A DNA stretch of 6,438 nt from Gammaproteobacteria bacterium (GTDB lineage Bacteria > Pseudomonadota > Gammaproteobacteria > Pseudomonadales > Porticoccaceae): contig SBGI01000259.1 in the NCBI GenBank assembly GCA_006227015.1, positions 1-6,438 of the forward strand. Reading direction: 5' to 3'. The position numbers and the translations under genes are program-made. This document shows positions 1 to 5,653 of the stretch, in pieces. The notes beneath the pieces are model-generated. The model was not told the DNA's origin. It worked only from the letters and a program-made list of their open reading frames with translations, and did not search any database. How positions within the stretch are numbered: position 1 is the first letter of the stretch; each line of letters begins with the position of its first letter.

Positions 1-16
1 GAGTTGCGAGGTTCAA

Positions 17-41
17 CGCCCGGATGGTGATTATCCGGACG
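17..41 (-). terminator. Hairpin downstream of the DUF4242 gene, possible weak terminator
   Basis: Arms at 17-25 and 33-41 pair around a 7-nt loop. Read on the minus strand the 9-bp stem is complete with one G-U pair; read on the plus strand that pair becomes a C-A mismatch. The structure therefore suits the minus-strand transcript, whose gene ends 17 bases earlier at 58. Only two T residues follow the stem, so a classical intrinsic terminator is not shown. It could also be a 3'-end stabilising stem. Confidence 0.35.
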
Positions 42-57
42 CTGAAGCTCCGGGCCA

Positions 58-330
58 TTATTCGGCAGTGGTCGGATCAATAATGGTTGAGACTTTTGAA
101 ATCCGGTTGGCGGGAAATTCACCCTGGCGTGCATGCTCGCGGACCGCTTCTTCATTCGGGGCCACGTAAATACAGTAAACCTTGTCATCGGTCACATAGC
201 TCTGAACCCATTGAATTTGTGGTCCCATGCTGTTTAAAACGCCGCAGGATTTTTGCGAAATGGCCTGTAGATCCTGTGCTGACAGGTTGCCTGCGCCGGG
301 AATTTCTCTCTCAATCACATACTTGGGCAT
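58..330 (-). CDS. DUF4242 domain small protein (SCO4226 nickel-binding-like family)
   Basis: This 90-residue protein is one complete DUF4242 domain, a small alpha/beta fold; the family includes the Streptomyces nickel-binding protein SCO4226. Visible family hallmarks are the MPKYVIEREIPGAG start, the QKSCGVL segment with Cys29, the core WVQSYVTDDKVYCIYVAP (residues 41-58, with Cys53), EAVREHA with His66, and the DPTTAE end. There is no signal peptide or membrane segment, so it should be cytoplasmic. The start is well placed: AAGGAGA at 338-344 lies 7 bases before the ATG. It is transcribed away from the dehydrogenase gene across a 349-base gap and seems to stand alone. Family membership is clear to me by eye. 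Metal binding is only inferred from the family, and the cellular role is unknown. Confidence 0.85.
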   Translation of the reverse strand: MPKYVIEREIPGAGNLSAQDLQAISQKSCGVLNSMGPQIQWVQSYVTDDKVYCIYVAPNEEAVREHARQGEFPANRISKVSTIIDPTTAE

Positions 331-526
331 CTTTATTTCTCCTTATTATCGTTGGGTTGCTAGCCGGATACCCCTCCCTACTCGGGAATATACGGGGTTA
401 AATCACTGTAGCAGGAACAATCAAAACAGTTGAAGACAATCGTCTCAGCACAGTTTGATGTTTATTCTTATTGCAGGTTCCATCCGAACCAAAATTGATC
501 ATAGCGCAGTATCAGGATTCGAACAG

Positions 527-538
527 GAAGTGCACTTC
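527..538. promoter_or_regulatory. Exact 12-bp palindrome GAAGTGCACTTC, candidate operator
   Basis: The sequence GAAGTGCACTTC equals its own reverse complement. It lies 142 bases upstream of the dehydrogenase start and about 197 bases upstream of the DUF4242 start, in the region both genes share. A dimeric regulator could bind it. No specific regulator family is recognised, and a 12-bp palindrome can occur by chance. Confidence 0.25.
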
Positions 539-597
539 ATGTCCGTTTGCGTTCTCTGCCTTGATAATGATTTTTCTTTTTGTGGCACCAGGCTAAA

Positions 598-610
598 ACA
601 GCGCCGCTGT
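598..610 (+). promoter_or_regulatory. Dyad ACAGCG-C-CGCTGT next to a TATACT box
   Basis: Two exact 6-bp arms flank a single central base. TATACT (612-617), five of six matches to the -10 consensus, begins two bases downstream. The dyad would therefore occupy the spacer of a putative promoter for the PQQ dehydrogenase, a position typical of a repressor or MerR-like activator site. The promoter itself is weak on sequence grounds because it has no clear -35 element. Confidence 0.3.
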
Positions 611-679
611 CTATACTGGTGCTGATACCCATAACCATGACGGGTTTTTAATTGCTGAAACGCAGGGTGGAGAGAGGGC

Positions 680-2482
680 ATGAAGCGAACTGAACGTTGG
701 GTCCTGGTTTTATTGCTCTCTGTTTCCATAGAGGCACTACCTGATGTGGTGGATAACACCCGATTGCTGGCAGCACAAAAAGGCTCGGACGGTTGGTTGT
801 CCTATGGTCACGATTACAGCAATCAGCGGTTTTCACCTCTGACGCAAATTAATCGTAAAACGGTTAGCCGTCTGGTGCCACGCTGGATTTATCAGACCGG
901 CCAATCTGCATCATTCCAGGCAACGCCGCTGATTGTTGACGGGGTGATGTACCTGTCGATGCCATTTGATCATGTCAGCGCCATCAATGCGTTAACCGGG
1001 CAGGAAATCTGGCGTTATGAGCACGAACGGGTGACCACTACCATGTGCTGTGGCCCCGCCAACAGGGGTGTCGCTGTCGCCTATGGAAAGGTATTTATCG
1101 GTACCGTGGATGCACGGTTAATCGCTCTGGACAAGACCACAGGCGAGCTGGTCTGGGACGTGCCTCTTGTCACTGAGAGCGGCCCGACAGAAAGCGTCGA
1201 ACAACTGGGTGCTGATAATCGTCTGCGTGGACAGGCCGCCACGGGCACAACCGGTGTCGGTGTGAATATGGCGCCGCTCGTGGTGAACGGTAAGGTCATT
1301 ATCGGTATTACTGGCGTAGGTTATGGCCTGCACCTGGAGGCAGAGACGCCGAATGCCCCGGTCGGGACGGTGGTGGGCTTTGCCGGCGATTTTGGTCGGC
1401 CGGGATTCTATGCGGCATTTGATGTCCACACCGGTAAGCGTATCTGGCAGTTTGATACCGTGCCGGATTCCGGGTGGGAAGGAGAGTTTCTCGAAACAAC
1501 CCCGGATGGGGTGCCACTGCCACGGGATATCGCAGGAGAAAAACAGGCAATGAGGCTGTATCCTGATGCCGGCAGGCACGGCGGGGGTTCGGCATGGACC
1601 ACGCCGGCATTTGATGCCGAAACAAACCTGTTGTTTATCGGCATTGGTAACCCATCCCCGCAGATGGACGACAGCTCCCGTCCCGGCGATAACCTCTATA
1701 CAGTCTCCTTAGCCGCCCTAGATGCCGATAGCGGTGAGTTGAAGTGGCACTTCCAGCAAGTACCCCACGACCTTTGGGGTTACGATGTGGCCAGCCCGCC
1801 AGTATTGTTTGATTATCCGGGAGCTGCGGGTCCGGTGGCAGCTGTTGGGCAGGCCTCAAAAACCGGCTGGCTTTATGTCCACAACCGCAATACCGGTGAG
1901 CTGCTGTTCAAATCGGAACCCTTTGTACCCCAGGAAAATCTTTTCGCGCCGCCAAGTGAAGCCGGGACCCGTGTTGCACCGGGTGCTATTGGTGGGGCCA
2001 GTTGGTCACCCGTGGCGTTGAATCCGGCCACTGGTCTGGCCTATGTGGCGGCTTCCCATGTGCCCGTTCTCTATACCCTGAAGTCCCTGAAAATGGCTAA
2101 GGGCGGGCGATTACAGCGTTATACCGAGCTCCAGCCCGCTGATGAACCCCACTGGGGAACACTGACGGCGATTTCCACCCGGGATGGCGGCAAGATCCGC
2201 TGGCAGCACAAAACCGCCCAGCCACTGGTCGGTGGTGTGCTGGCTACGGCAGGAAATCTGGTTTTTATGGGAGAGGGAGATGGGTATCTCAATGCTTTTG
2301 ATGCCGATACCGGTGAACTGTTATGGCAATTTCAGTGTGGTGCCGGAGTCAATGCGCCGCCGGTGACTTACGAGGAAAACGGGACTCAATACATTGCGGT
2401 TGCTGCCGGGGGAAACTCCCTGTTTGGTTTTAAAGGGGGAGGAGCACTGGTGGTGTTCGCGCTTCCCGGTAAGGGAAAATAA
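680..2482 (+). CDS. Secreted PQQ-dependent dehydrogenase, methanol/ethanol family, without cytochrome domain
   Basis: A 600-residue quinoprotein expected to oxidise an alcohol or similar substrate in the periplasm and pass electrons to a separate cytochrome c. Residues 1-19 look like a Sec signal (KRTER, then WVLVLLLSVSI, possible cut after Ala19). The rest is an eight-bladed propeller: repeated A-x-D-x-T-G-x-x-x-W docking motifs (e.g. ALTGQEIW 104-111, DADTGELLW 541-549), the vicinal cysteine pair Cys123-Cys124 of the PQQ pocket, Trp306 matching the PQQ-stacking Trp243 of methanol dehydrogenase, and Asn324 in GNPSP matching metal ligand Asn261. Two sites differ: Gly367 stands where catalytic Asp303 is expected, with Asp369 two residues on, and an Asp (237) follows an extra loop where Glu177 is expected. 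There is no CxxCH, so it is not a quinohaemoprotein. GGAGAGAGGG precedes the ATG. The substrate cannot be predicted. Confidence 0.85.
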   Translation: MKRTERWVLVLLLSVSIEALPDVVDNTRLLAAQKGSDGWLSYGHDYSNQRFSPLTQINRKTVSRLVPRWIYQTGQSASFQATPLIVDGVMYLSMPFDHVSAINALTGQEIWRYEHERVTTTMCCGPANRGVAVAYGKVFIGTVDARLIALDKTTGELVWDVPLVTESGPTESVEQLGADNRLRGQAATGTTGVGVNMAPLVVNGKVIIGITGVGYGLHLEAETPNAPVGTVVGFAGDFGRPGFYAAFDVHTGKRIWQFDTVPDSGWEGEFLETTPDGVPLPRDIAGEKQAMRLYPDAGRHGGGSAWTTPAFDAETNLLFIGIGNPSPQMDDSSRPGDNLYTVSLAALDADSGELKWHFQQVPHDLWGYDVASPPVLFDYPGAAGPVAAVGQASKTGWLYVHNRNTGELLFKSEPFVPQENLFAPPSEAGTRVAPGAIGGASWSPVALNPATGLAYVAASHVPVLYTLKSLKMAKGGRLQRYTELQPADEPHWGTLTAISTRDGGKIRWQHKTAQPLVGGVLATAGNLVFMGEGDGYLNAFDADTGELLWQFQCGAGVNAPPVTYEENGTQYIAVAAGGNSLFGFKGGGALVVFALPGKGK

Positions 2483-2507
2483 CCGGTTTACACTGGGAGG
2501 AGTTTAG

Positions 2508-2543
2508 CTGATGAAATATTGCAGGGGAGCAGTATTTCATCAG
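2508..2543. terminator. Strong hairpin between convergent genes
   Basis: Arms CTGATGAAATATTGC (2508-2522) and GCAGTATTTCATCAG (2529-2543) pair over 15 positions with a 6-nt loop; eleven outer and three inner pairs are Watson-Crick and one is T-G. A shorter flanking pair, CACTG 2491-2495 with CAGTG 2545-2549, encloses it. It sits 25 bases after the dehydrogenase stop and 21 bases after the stop of the opposing gene, as expected for a shared 3' structure. No U-tract follows on either strand, so Rho-assisted termination or 3'-end protection is as likely as intrinsic termination. In the minus-strand RNA the T-G pair becomes a C-A mismatch. Confidence 0.5.
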
Positions 2544-2564
2544 TCAGTGTCCAAGGGGAGTGAA

Positions 2565-3023
2565 CTACAGATCGTGCATACGCCCGGTTTGACTGGCCAG
2601 GCGCATGGCCTCATGTTTTTCCATCGCCAGCAGAGATTCAAGCAGCTCCCTGACAGCATTGGTTTCGGCCTTGCCAATCAAGGTCCGGTACAGGTCCATA
2701 ACCTGCTGGTGGAAATTAAATACCTCCAGACAGATGCTGTCGTAGTCCAGAGTTTCAAATGCCATATTACAGCTTTCACTGATATCGATGGGTTTGTGGG
2801 AGAGGTAATCGTAAACGTAGGTATGCATGGCCTTGGCATCTGCTTTTTCCTCAAAGCTGGCCACCATTTGGGCAATTTTGGTTTCGTGATCTGACAGATA
2901 TTCCAGCAATAATTTGGCACCTTCCTGCCTATGTTTCTCCGCACCGTGGGATAGACACTTGGCCAGGTGATCGTGGAGTTGGCGGGTCCAGTCAATTAAA
3001 TCGGAAAAAGTCTTAATATCCAT
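2565..3023 (-). CDS. Small helical His/Glu-rich protein, possibly ferritin/rubrerythrin-like
   Basis: I do not recognise a named gene. The 152-residue product has no signal peptide or membrane segment and reads as four amphipathic helices: about 4-26 (His17, His19, His26), 32-60 (Glu34, Glu41, His46, Glu47), 89-117 (Glu100, His105) and 121-143 (Glu126, Glu129, Glu135, His137, Glu138). Glu/His placed at helical spacing, including EYLSDHE and the rubrerythrin-like MEKHE, suggests a four-helix bundle that could hold a di-iron or other metal site. The family assignment is an inference. The start is supported by TAAGGA at 3031-3036, seven bases before the ATG. The gene is convergent with the dehydrogenase and lies downstream of arfB on the same strand, but a 161-base gap containing its own candidate promoter argues against an operon. 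Alternatively it is a non-metal helical adaptor. Confidence 0.75.
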   Translation of the reverse strand: MDIKTFSDLIDWTRQLHDHLAKCLSHGAEKHRQEGAKLLLEYLSDHETKIAQMVASFEEKADAKAMHTYVYDYLSHKPIDISESCNMAFETLDYDSICLEVFNFHQQVMDLYRTLIGKAETNAVRELLESLLAMEKHEAMRLASQTGRMHDL

Positions 3024-3063
3024 CGAATTATCCTTATATCGTGTTTTCTTGTCGGTAGTTACG

Positions 3064-3092
3064 AACCTACATCGGTTTCAGTTTAGTCTCAA
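3064..3092 (-). promoter_or_regulatory. Candidate sigma-70 promoter of the ferritin-like gene
   Basis: On the minus strand a -35 box TTGAGA (3087-3092, five of six matches to TTGACA) is followed by a 17-base spacer and a weak -10 box TAGGTT (3064-3069, with the key T-A-----T positions kept). Transcription would begin near 3057, about 34 bases before the ATG. The poor -10 box and the overlapping direct repeats suggest dependence on an activator. The prediction rests on pattern only. Confidence 0.35.
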
Positions 3093-3114
3093 AATCATCA
3101 GTTTGTGCTCAAAA
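3078..3114 (-). repeat. Two 17-bp direct repeats with a 20-bp period, candidate regulator sites
   Basis: The plus-strand copies are TCAGTTTAGTCTCAAAA (3078-3094) and TCAGTTTGTGCTCAAAA (3098-3114), identical at 14 of 17 positions and spaced by exactly 20 bases, close to two helical turns. On the minus strand the gene-proximal copy covers the proposed -35 box and the other lies just upstream. This layout is typical of tandem binding of an activator such as a response regulator. No known consensus was recognised. Confidence 0.4.
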
Positions 3115-3184
3115 AGCGGCAGCATTTGATTTAGAGCAAACCTGTCCTCCTGGTGGCTGCAGGTCAGCGGGGGAGAGGGCAAAT

Positions 3185-3598
3185 TCAGTCAAGGACTTTG
3201 CCGCGAAGGGCCTTGGTTTTTCCGCGTCGCGATTTACTGTCCATGCGTTTTTGTTTTGACGCTTTGCTGGCTTTGGTTGGAATCCGAGTTTTCTGCACCC
3301 GGGTGGCCTCGTCGATCAGAGCTTGCAACCTTTGCAGCGCATCGGCACGGTTTTTCTCCTGGGTGCGGAACTGCTGGGCCTTGATGACAACAATCCCGTC
3401 GCTATTGATGCGCTGATCTTTATAGGCCAGCAGCCGCTGCTTGTAGGCATCGGGCAGGGACGAAGCGCGAATATTGAAGCGAAGATGAATGGCGGAGGAG
3501 ACCTTGTTGACATTCTGGCCGCCAGCCCCTTGAGCACGTATGGCAGAAAGCTCAATTTCGTCTTCGGGCAGAAAAATATTTGTCGAGATTTTTAGCAC
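3185..3598 (-). CDS. arfB: Alternative ribosome-rescue factor ArfB (peptidyl-tRNA hydrolase)
   Basis: The 137-residue protein is a stand-alone release-factor catalytic domain with a basic tail. ArfB enters ribosomes stalled at the end of truncated mRNA, places its tail in the empty mRNA channel and hydrolyses the peptidyl-tRNA. The catalytic GGQ is at residues 26-28 within AIRAQGAGGQNVNK, followed by SSAIHLRFNIRASSLP (34-49) and INSDGIVVIKAQQFRTQEKNR (64-84), close to E. coli YaeJ/ArfB (140 aa). Residues 101-137 are rich in Lys/Arg and end in KALRGKV, the conserved tail. It lacks the codon-recognition domains of RF1/RF2, so it is not a canonical release factor. The start is GTG at 3596-3598, chosen because the family begins a few residues before the IxLPxxEIE segment; the ribosome site ahead of it is weak. 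It is divergent from the DUF294 operon. Confidence 0.93.
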   Translation of the reverse strand: MLKISTNIFLPEDEIELSAIRAQGAGGQNVNKVSSAIHLRFNIRASSLPDAYKQRLLAYKDQRINSDGIVVIKAQQFRTQEKNRADALQRLQALIDEATRVQKTRIPTKASKASKQKRMDSKSRRGKTKALRGKVLD

Positions 3599-3632
3599 AA
3601 TCTTGATTACATCTTAGGATTTACAAGTTAAT

Positions 3633-3724
3633 AGCCTAGCAGGGTGGAGGAAAAATGCGTATTGGTAGTGCATGGGCACTATAAAACCGATGGCAGATAA
3701 AAACGTCTTATTCCACCTTAGGCT
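3633..3724 (+). promoter_or_regulatory. Long-range inverted repeat around a leader ORF
   Basis: AGCCTA (3633-3638) pairs with TAGGCT (3719-3724), and GGTGGA (3643-3648) pairs with TCCACC (3712-3717), separated by a 4-nt against 1-nt internal loop. The enclosed 63-base loop holds the nine-codon open frame. The GGTGGA arm overlaps that frame's ribosome site, so pairing would mask it. Whether a transcript spans this region is unknown, so an RNA switch is an inference. It could instead be a DNA-level dyad or chance. Confidence 0.25.
3655..3684 (+). CDS. Possible nine-residue leader peptide MRIGSAWAL
   Basis: ATG at 3655 is preceded by GGAGG (3646-3650) with a short 4-base spacing and runs nine codons to TAA. 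It lies 112 bases upstream of the DUF294 gene and is the only well-initiated open frame in this gap. The peptide has no run of a single amino acid that would indicate classical attenuation; it contains one Trp. Too short to judge by coding statistics, it may be chance or a translated leader. Confidence 0.2.
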   Translation: MRIGSAWAL

Positions 3725-3796
3725 AATTGTCCCGTATCAATCGGGGCAGCTACCTTTAGGGTTACAGTAGATGGGTGTAGGTGAAGGAATACAGTT

Positions 3797-5653
3797 ATGA
3801 CAGTCAGTGTCGAAGTGGCGGCTGTTCGGGATTTTCTGTCCGAATGCACACCCTTTAATGAGTTGTCGGAAGAACACCTGACGCTGGCTGCCAGTCACGT
3901 GCAGATTGCCTACTATCGCTCTGGGGAATCCACAGGCATTTTCGATTATTCCAATCCGAGGTTGTTGATTGTCCGTAGTGGCGCTTTTGAAGTGCGCAAC
4001 ACCGAAGGCGAACTGTTGGACCGGGTGGAGCCGGGGGGGTATTTTGGATACCCGTCACTGCTGACAGGCGATGCCATTACCAATCAGGCGGTTGTCATTG
4101 AAGATGGCCTTCTGTATCAGATTGATGCCGATACATTCCAGCTGTTGCGCTCGGTCAATCGATCGTTTGACCGGTTTTTTAACCAGGCCCATGCCAAGCG
4201 TCTACGGCATGCGGTGCGTTTTCGTGAACAGAATTATCAGCTGACCCGTCGGGTCGGCGACCTGTCATCCCGCCAGCCGGTTACTGCCGCACCAGATCAG
4301 ACCGTTGCAGAAGTTGCTGCACTGATGACGGTTGAGCGGGTGAGTTCGGTGATGGTGGTCGATGAGGATCAGCAGCTGTGCGGGCTGGTGACAGACAGGG
4401 ACCTGCGGGCCAGGGTGGTGGCCGCCAAACGGGGCCCAGAGACGCTGCTTTCCGAAATTATGACCCTGGAACTCATCAGTGTTTCAGCGGAAAGCCTGGT
4501 GTTTGAGGCCCTGTTGTTAATGACCGAACACAATATCCACCACCTGCCGGTGATCACCGACGGTAAACCGATGGCCATGTTGACTACTACTGACCTGGTT
4601 AAGGCGCAGAAGGCAGACCCGGTATTTCTGATTGGTGAAATCGGCCATCAGGACAGCGTTGAGGGCCTGAAAGGCGTATCGCGAGATATTCCCGAGCTGT
4701 TGCGCAGCCTGATTCGCGCAGAAGCCAGTGCAGACCAGATAGGCCGTTTGCTGACCACGGTGACGGATGCATTGACTCGCCAGTTGATCAAGCAGGCAAT
4801 TGATAAGTTCGGTGAACCCCCCGTGCCATTTGCCTGGCTGGCCTTCGGTTCCCAGGGACGCAGGGATCAGACCGCGATCTCCGACCAGGACAACGGCATG
4901 CTCATCGGCGATGCAGTCACTCAGGGTGATGATGAGTATTTTCTTGCGCTTGCCAACTATGTCAATGATGGTCTGGATGCCTGCGGTTACAAGTACTGCC
5001 CGGGCGAAATCATGGCCTCGACGCCTGAATGGCGCCAGCCTCTGGTGGGGTGGAAAAAACAGTTTCTTCGCTGGATTAACCAGCCCTCATCCAAGGCGTT
5101 AATGCACGCCAGCATTTTTTTCGATATGCGTTGTGTGTATGGCGATGAGTCCTTATTCAACGATCTGCAAACCACCGTATGTGATGCCGCCCGTGGCAAT
5201 GAAATTTTTCTCGCCAACTTGACGGCCAATGCGCTGAAGTTAACCCCGCCCATGGGATTCTTTAAAAATTTTGTGGTGGAACACAGCGGCGAACATAAGA
5301 ATACATTGGACGTGAAGCTGCGAGGCATCATGCCCATAAATGACATCGCGCGAATCTATGCTTTGTCGGTTGGTTCCAAACAGGTTCATACCCTGGAGCG
5401 CTTGCAGGAAGCAGCTTCCAGCAAGCTGCTGACCCTGAAGGATTCCCGCAATCTCACCGATGCCCATGAATTTATTTCACGTTTGCGGCTGGTGCATCAG
5501 GGGGAACAGCTCCGGGAAGGCATAAAGCCAGACAATCATCTGAACCCTTCAACGTTTTCATCCCTGTCACGGCACCAGTTACGCGATGCGTTCGCTGTTG
5601 TGACCAATGCCCAATCAGCTCTGCGGGTTAAATTTACCCATGGGTTGATGTAA
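3797..5653 (+). CDS. cNMP-like/CBS-pair/DUF294 nucleotidyltransferase-like signalling protein
   Basis: The 618-residue cytoplasmic protein has the full four-module family layout. Residues 12-130 are a cyclic-nucleotide-binding (CAP_ED) fold ending in a helical linker (130-152). Two CBS domains follow, about 153-212 (VSSVMVVDEDQQLCGLVTDRDL) and 216-272 (NIHHLPVITDGKPMAMLTTTDL), likely to bind adenylate nucleotides. Residues 290-430 are the DUF294 nucleotidyltransferase-like domain, with GSQGRRDQT (351-359) and SDQDN (362-366), which carries the Asp363/Asp365 metal pair, as in GlnD/GlnE-type enzymes. Residues 470-612 are DUF294_C. The presumed job is nucleotide-gated modification or regulation of a partner; the target is unknown. 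The cNMP pocket lacks the Glu and Arg that anchor cAMP in CRP. AAGGA (3784-3788) lies eight bases before the ATG. The stop overlaps the exonuclease start by one base, so the two are probably co-translated. Confidence 0.9.
   Translation: MTVSVEVAAVRDFLSECTPFNELSEEHLTLAASHVQIAYYRSGESTGIFDYSNPRLLIVRSGAFEVRNTEGELLDRVEPGGYFGYPSLLTGDAITNQAVVIEDGLLYQIDADTFQLLRSVNRSFDRFFNQAHAKRLRHAVRFREQNYQLTRRVGDLSSRQPVTAAPDQTVAEVAALMTVERVSSVMVVDEDQQLCGLVTDRDLRARVVAAKRGPETLLSEIMTLELISVSAESLVFEALLLMTEHNIHHLPVITDGKPMAMLTTTDLVKAQKADPVFLIGEIGHQDSVEGLKGVSRDIPELLRSLIRAEASADQIGRLLTTVTDALTRQLIKQAIDKFGEPPVPFAWLAFGSQGRRDQTAISDQDNGMLIGDAVTQGDDEYFLALANYVNDGLDACGYKYCPGEIMASTPEWRQPLVGWKKQFLRWINQPSSKALMHASIFFDMRCVYGDESLFNDLQTTVCDAARGNEIFLANLTANALKLTPPMGFFKNFVVEHSGEHKNTLDVKLRGIMPINDIARIYALSVGSKQVHTLERLQEAASSKLLTLKDSRNLTDAHEFISRLRLVHQGEQLREGIKPDNHLNPSTFSSLSRHQLRDAFAVVTNAQSALRVKFTHGLM

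Larger units (their letters stand above)
331..679. other. Divergent intergenic region (349 bases) between the DUF4242 and dehydrogenase genes
   Basis: I see no convincing gene here. The left edge carries the ribosome site of the minus-strand gene (338-344); the right edge has GGAGAGAGGG at 669-678, just before the dehydrogenase ATG. Two exact dyads lie inside, at 527-538 and 598-610. A TATACT box at 612-617 could be the -10 element for the dehydrogenase, giving a leader of about 56 bases, but no good -35 hexamer sits 16-18 bases upstream. This would fit an activator-dependent promoter. TGGCAC at 583-588 resembles the -24 half of a sigma-54 site, but the -12 half is missing. Confidence 0.6.

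Noticed and set aside
87..401. 104-codon plus-strand frame over the DUF4242 gene
   Set aside because: It is the shadow of a well-supported DUF4242 gene on the other strand and has no family resemblance.
510..526. tRNA T-arm-like GTTCGAATCC on the minus strand
   Set aside because: Only about ten bases match. No acceptor, D-arm or anticodon stem can be drawn around it, so neither a tRNA gene nor an integration site is supported.
583..599. Sigma-54 promoter candidate at TGGCAC
   Set aside because: The -24 half fits, but the bases expected to be TTGC at -12 are not present at the required spacing.
499..759. 86-codon minus-strand frame in the divergent region
   Set aside because: It overlaps the dehydrogenase start, signal peptide and ribosome site, has low-complexity composition, and no ribosome site or domain supports it.
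2511..2894. 127-codon plus-strand frame with a strong GGGAGGAG ribosome site
   Set aside because: It lies almost wholly antisense to the His/Glu-rich helical protein gene, its product has no recognisable domain, and its first codons are part of the inter-gene hairpin. The initiation signal is most likely coincidental.
3323..3595. 90-codon plus-strand frame
   Set aside because: It is antisense to arfB, whose GGQ motif and tail identify the real gene.
3731..3745. CCCG-N7-CGGG stem upstream of the DUF294 gene
   Set aside because: Only four base pairs with a seven-base loop. It is too short to separate from chance.
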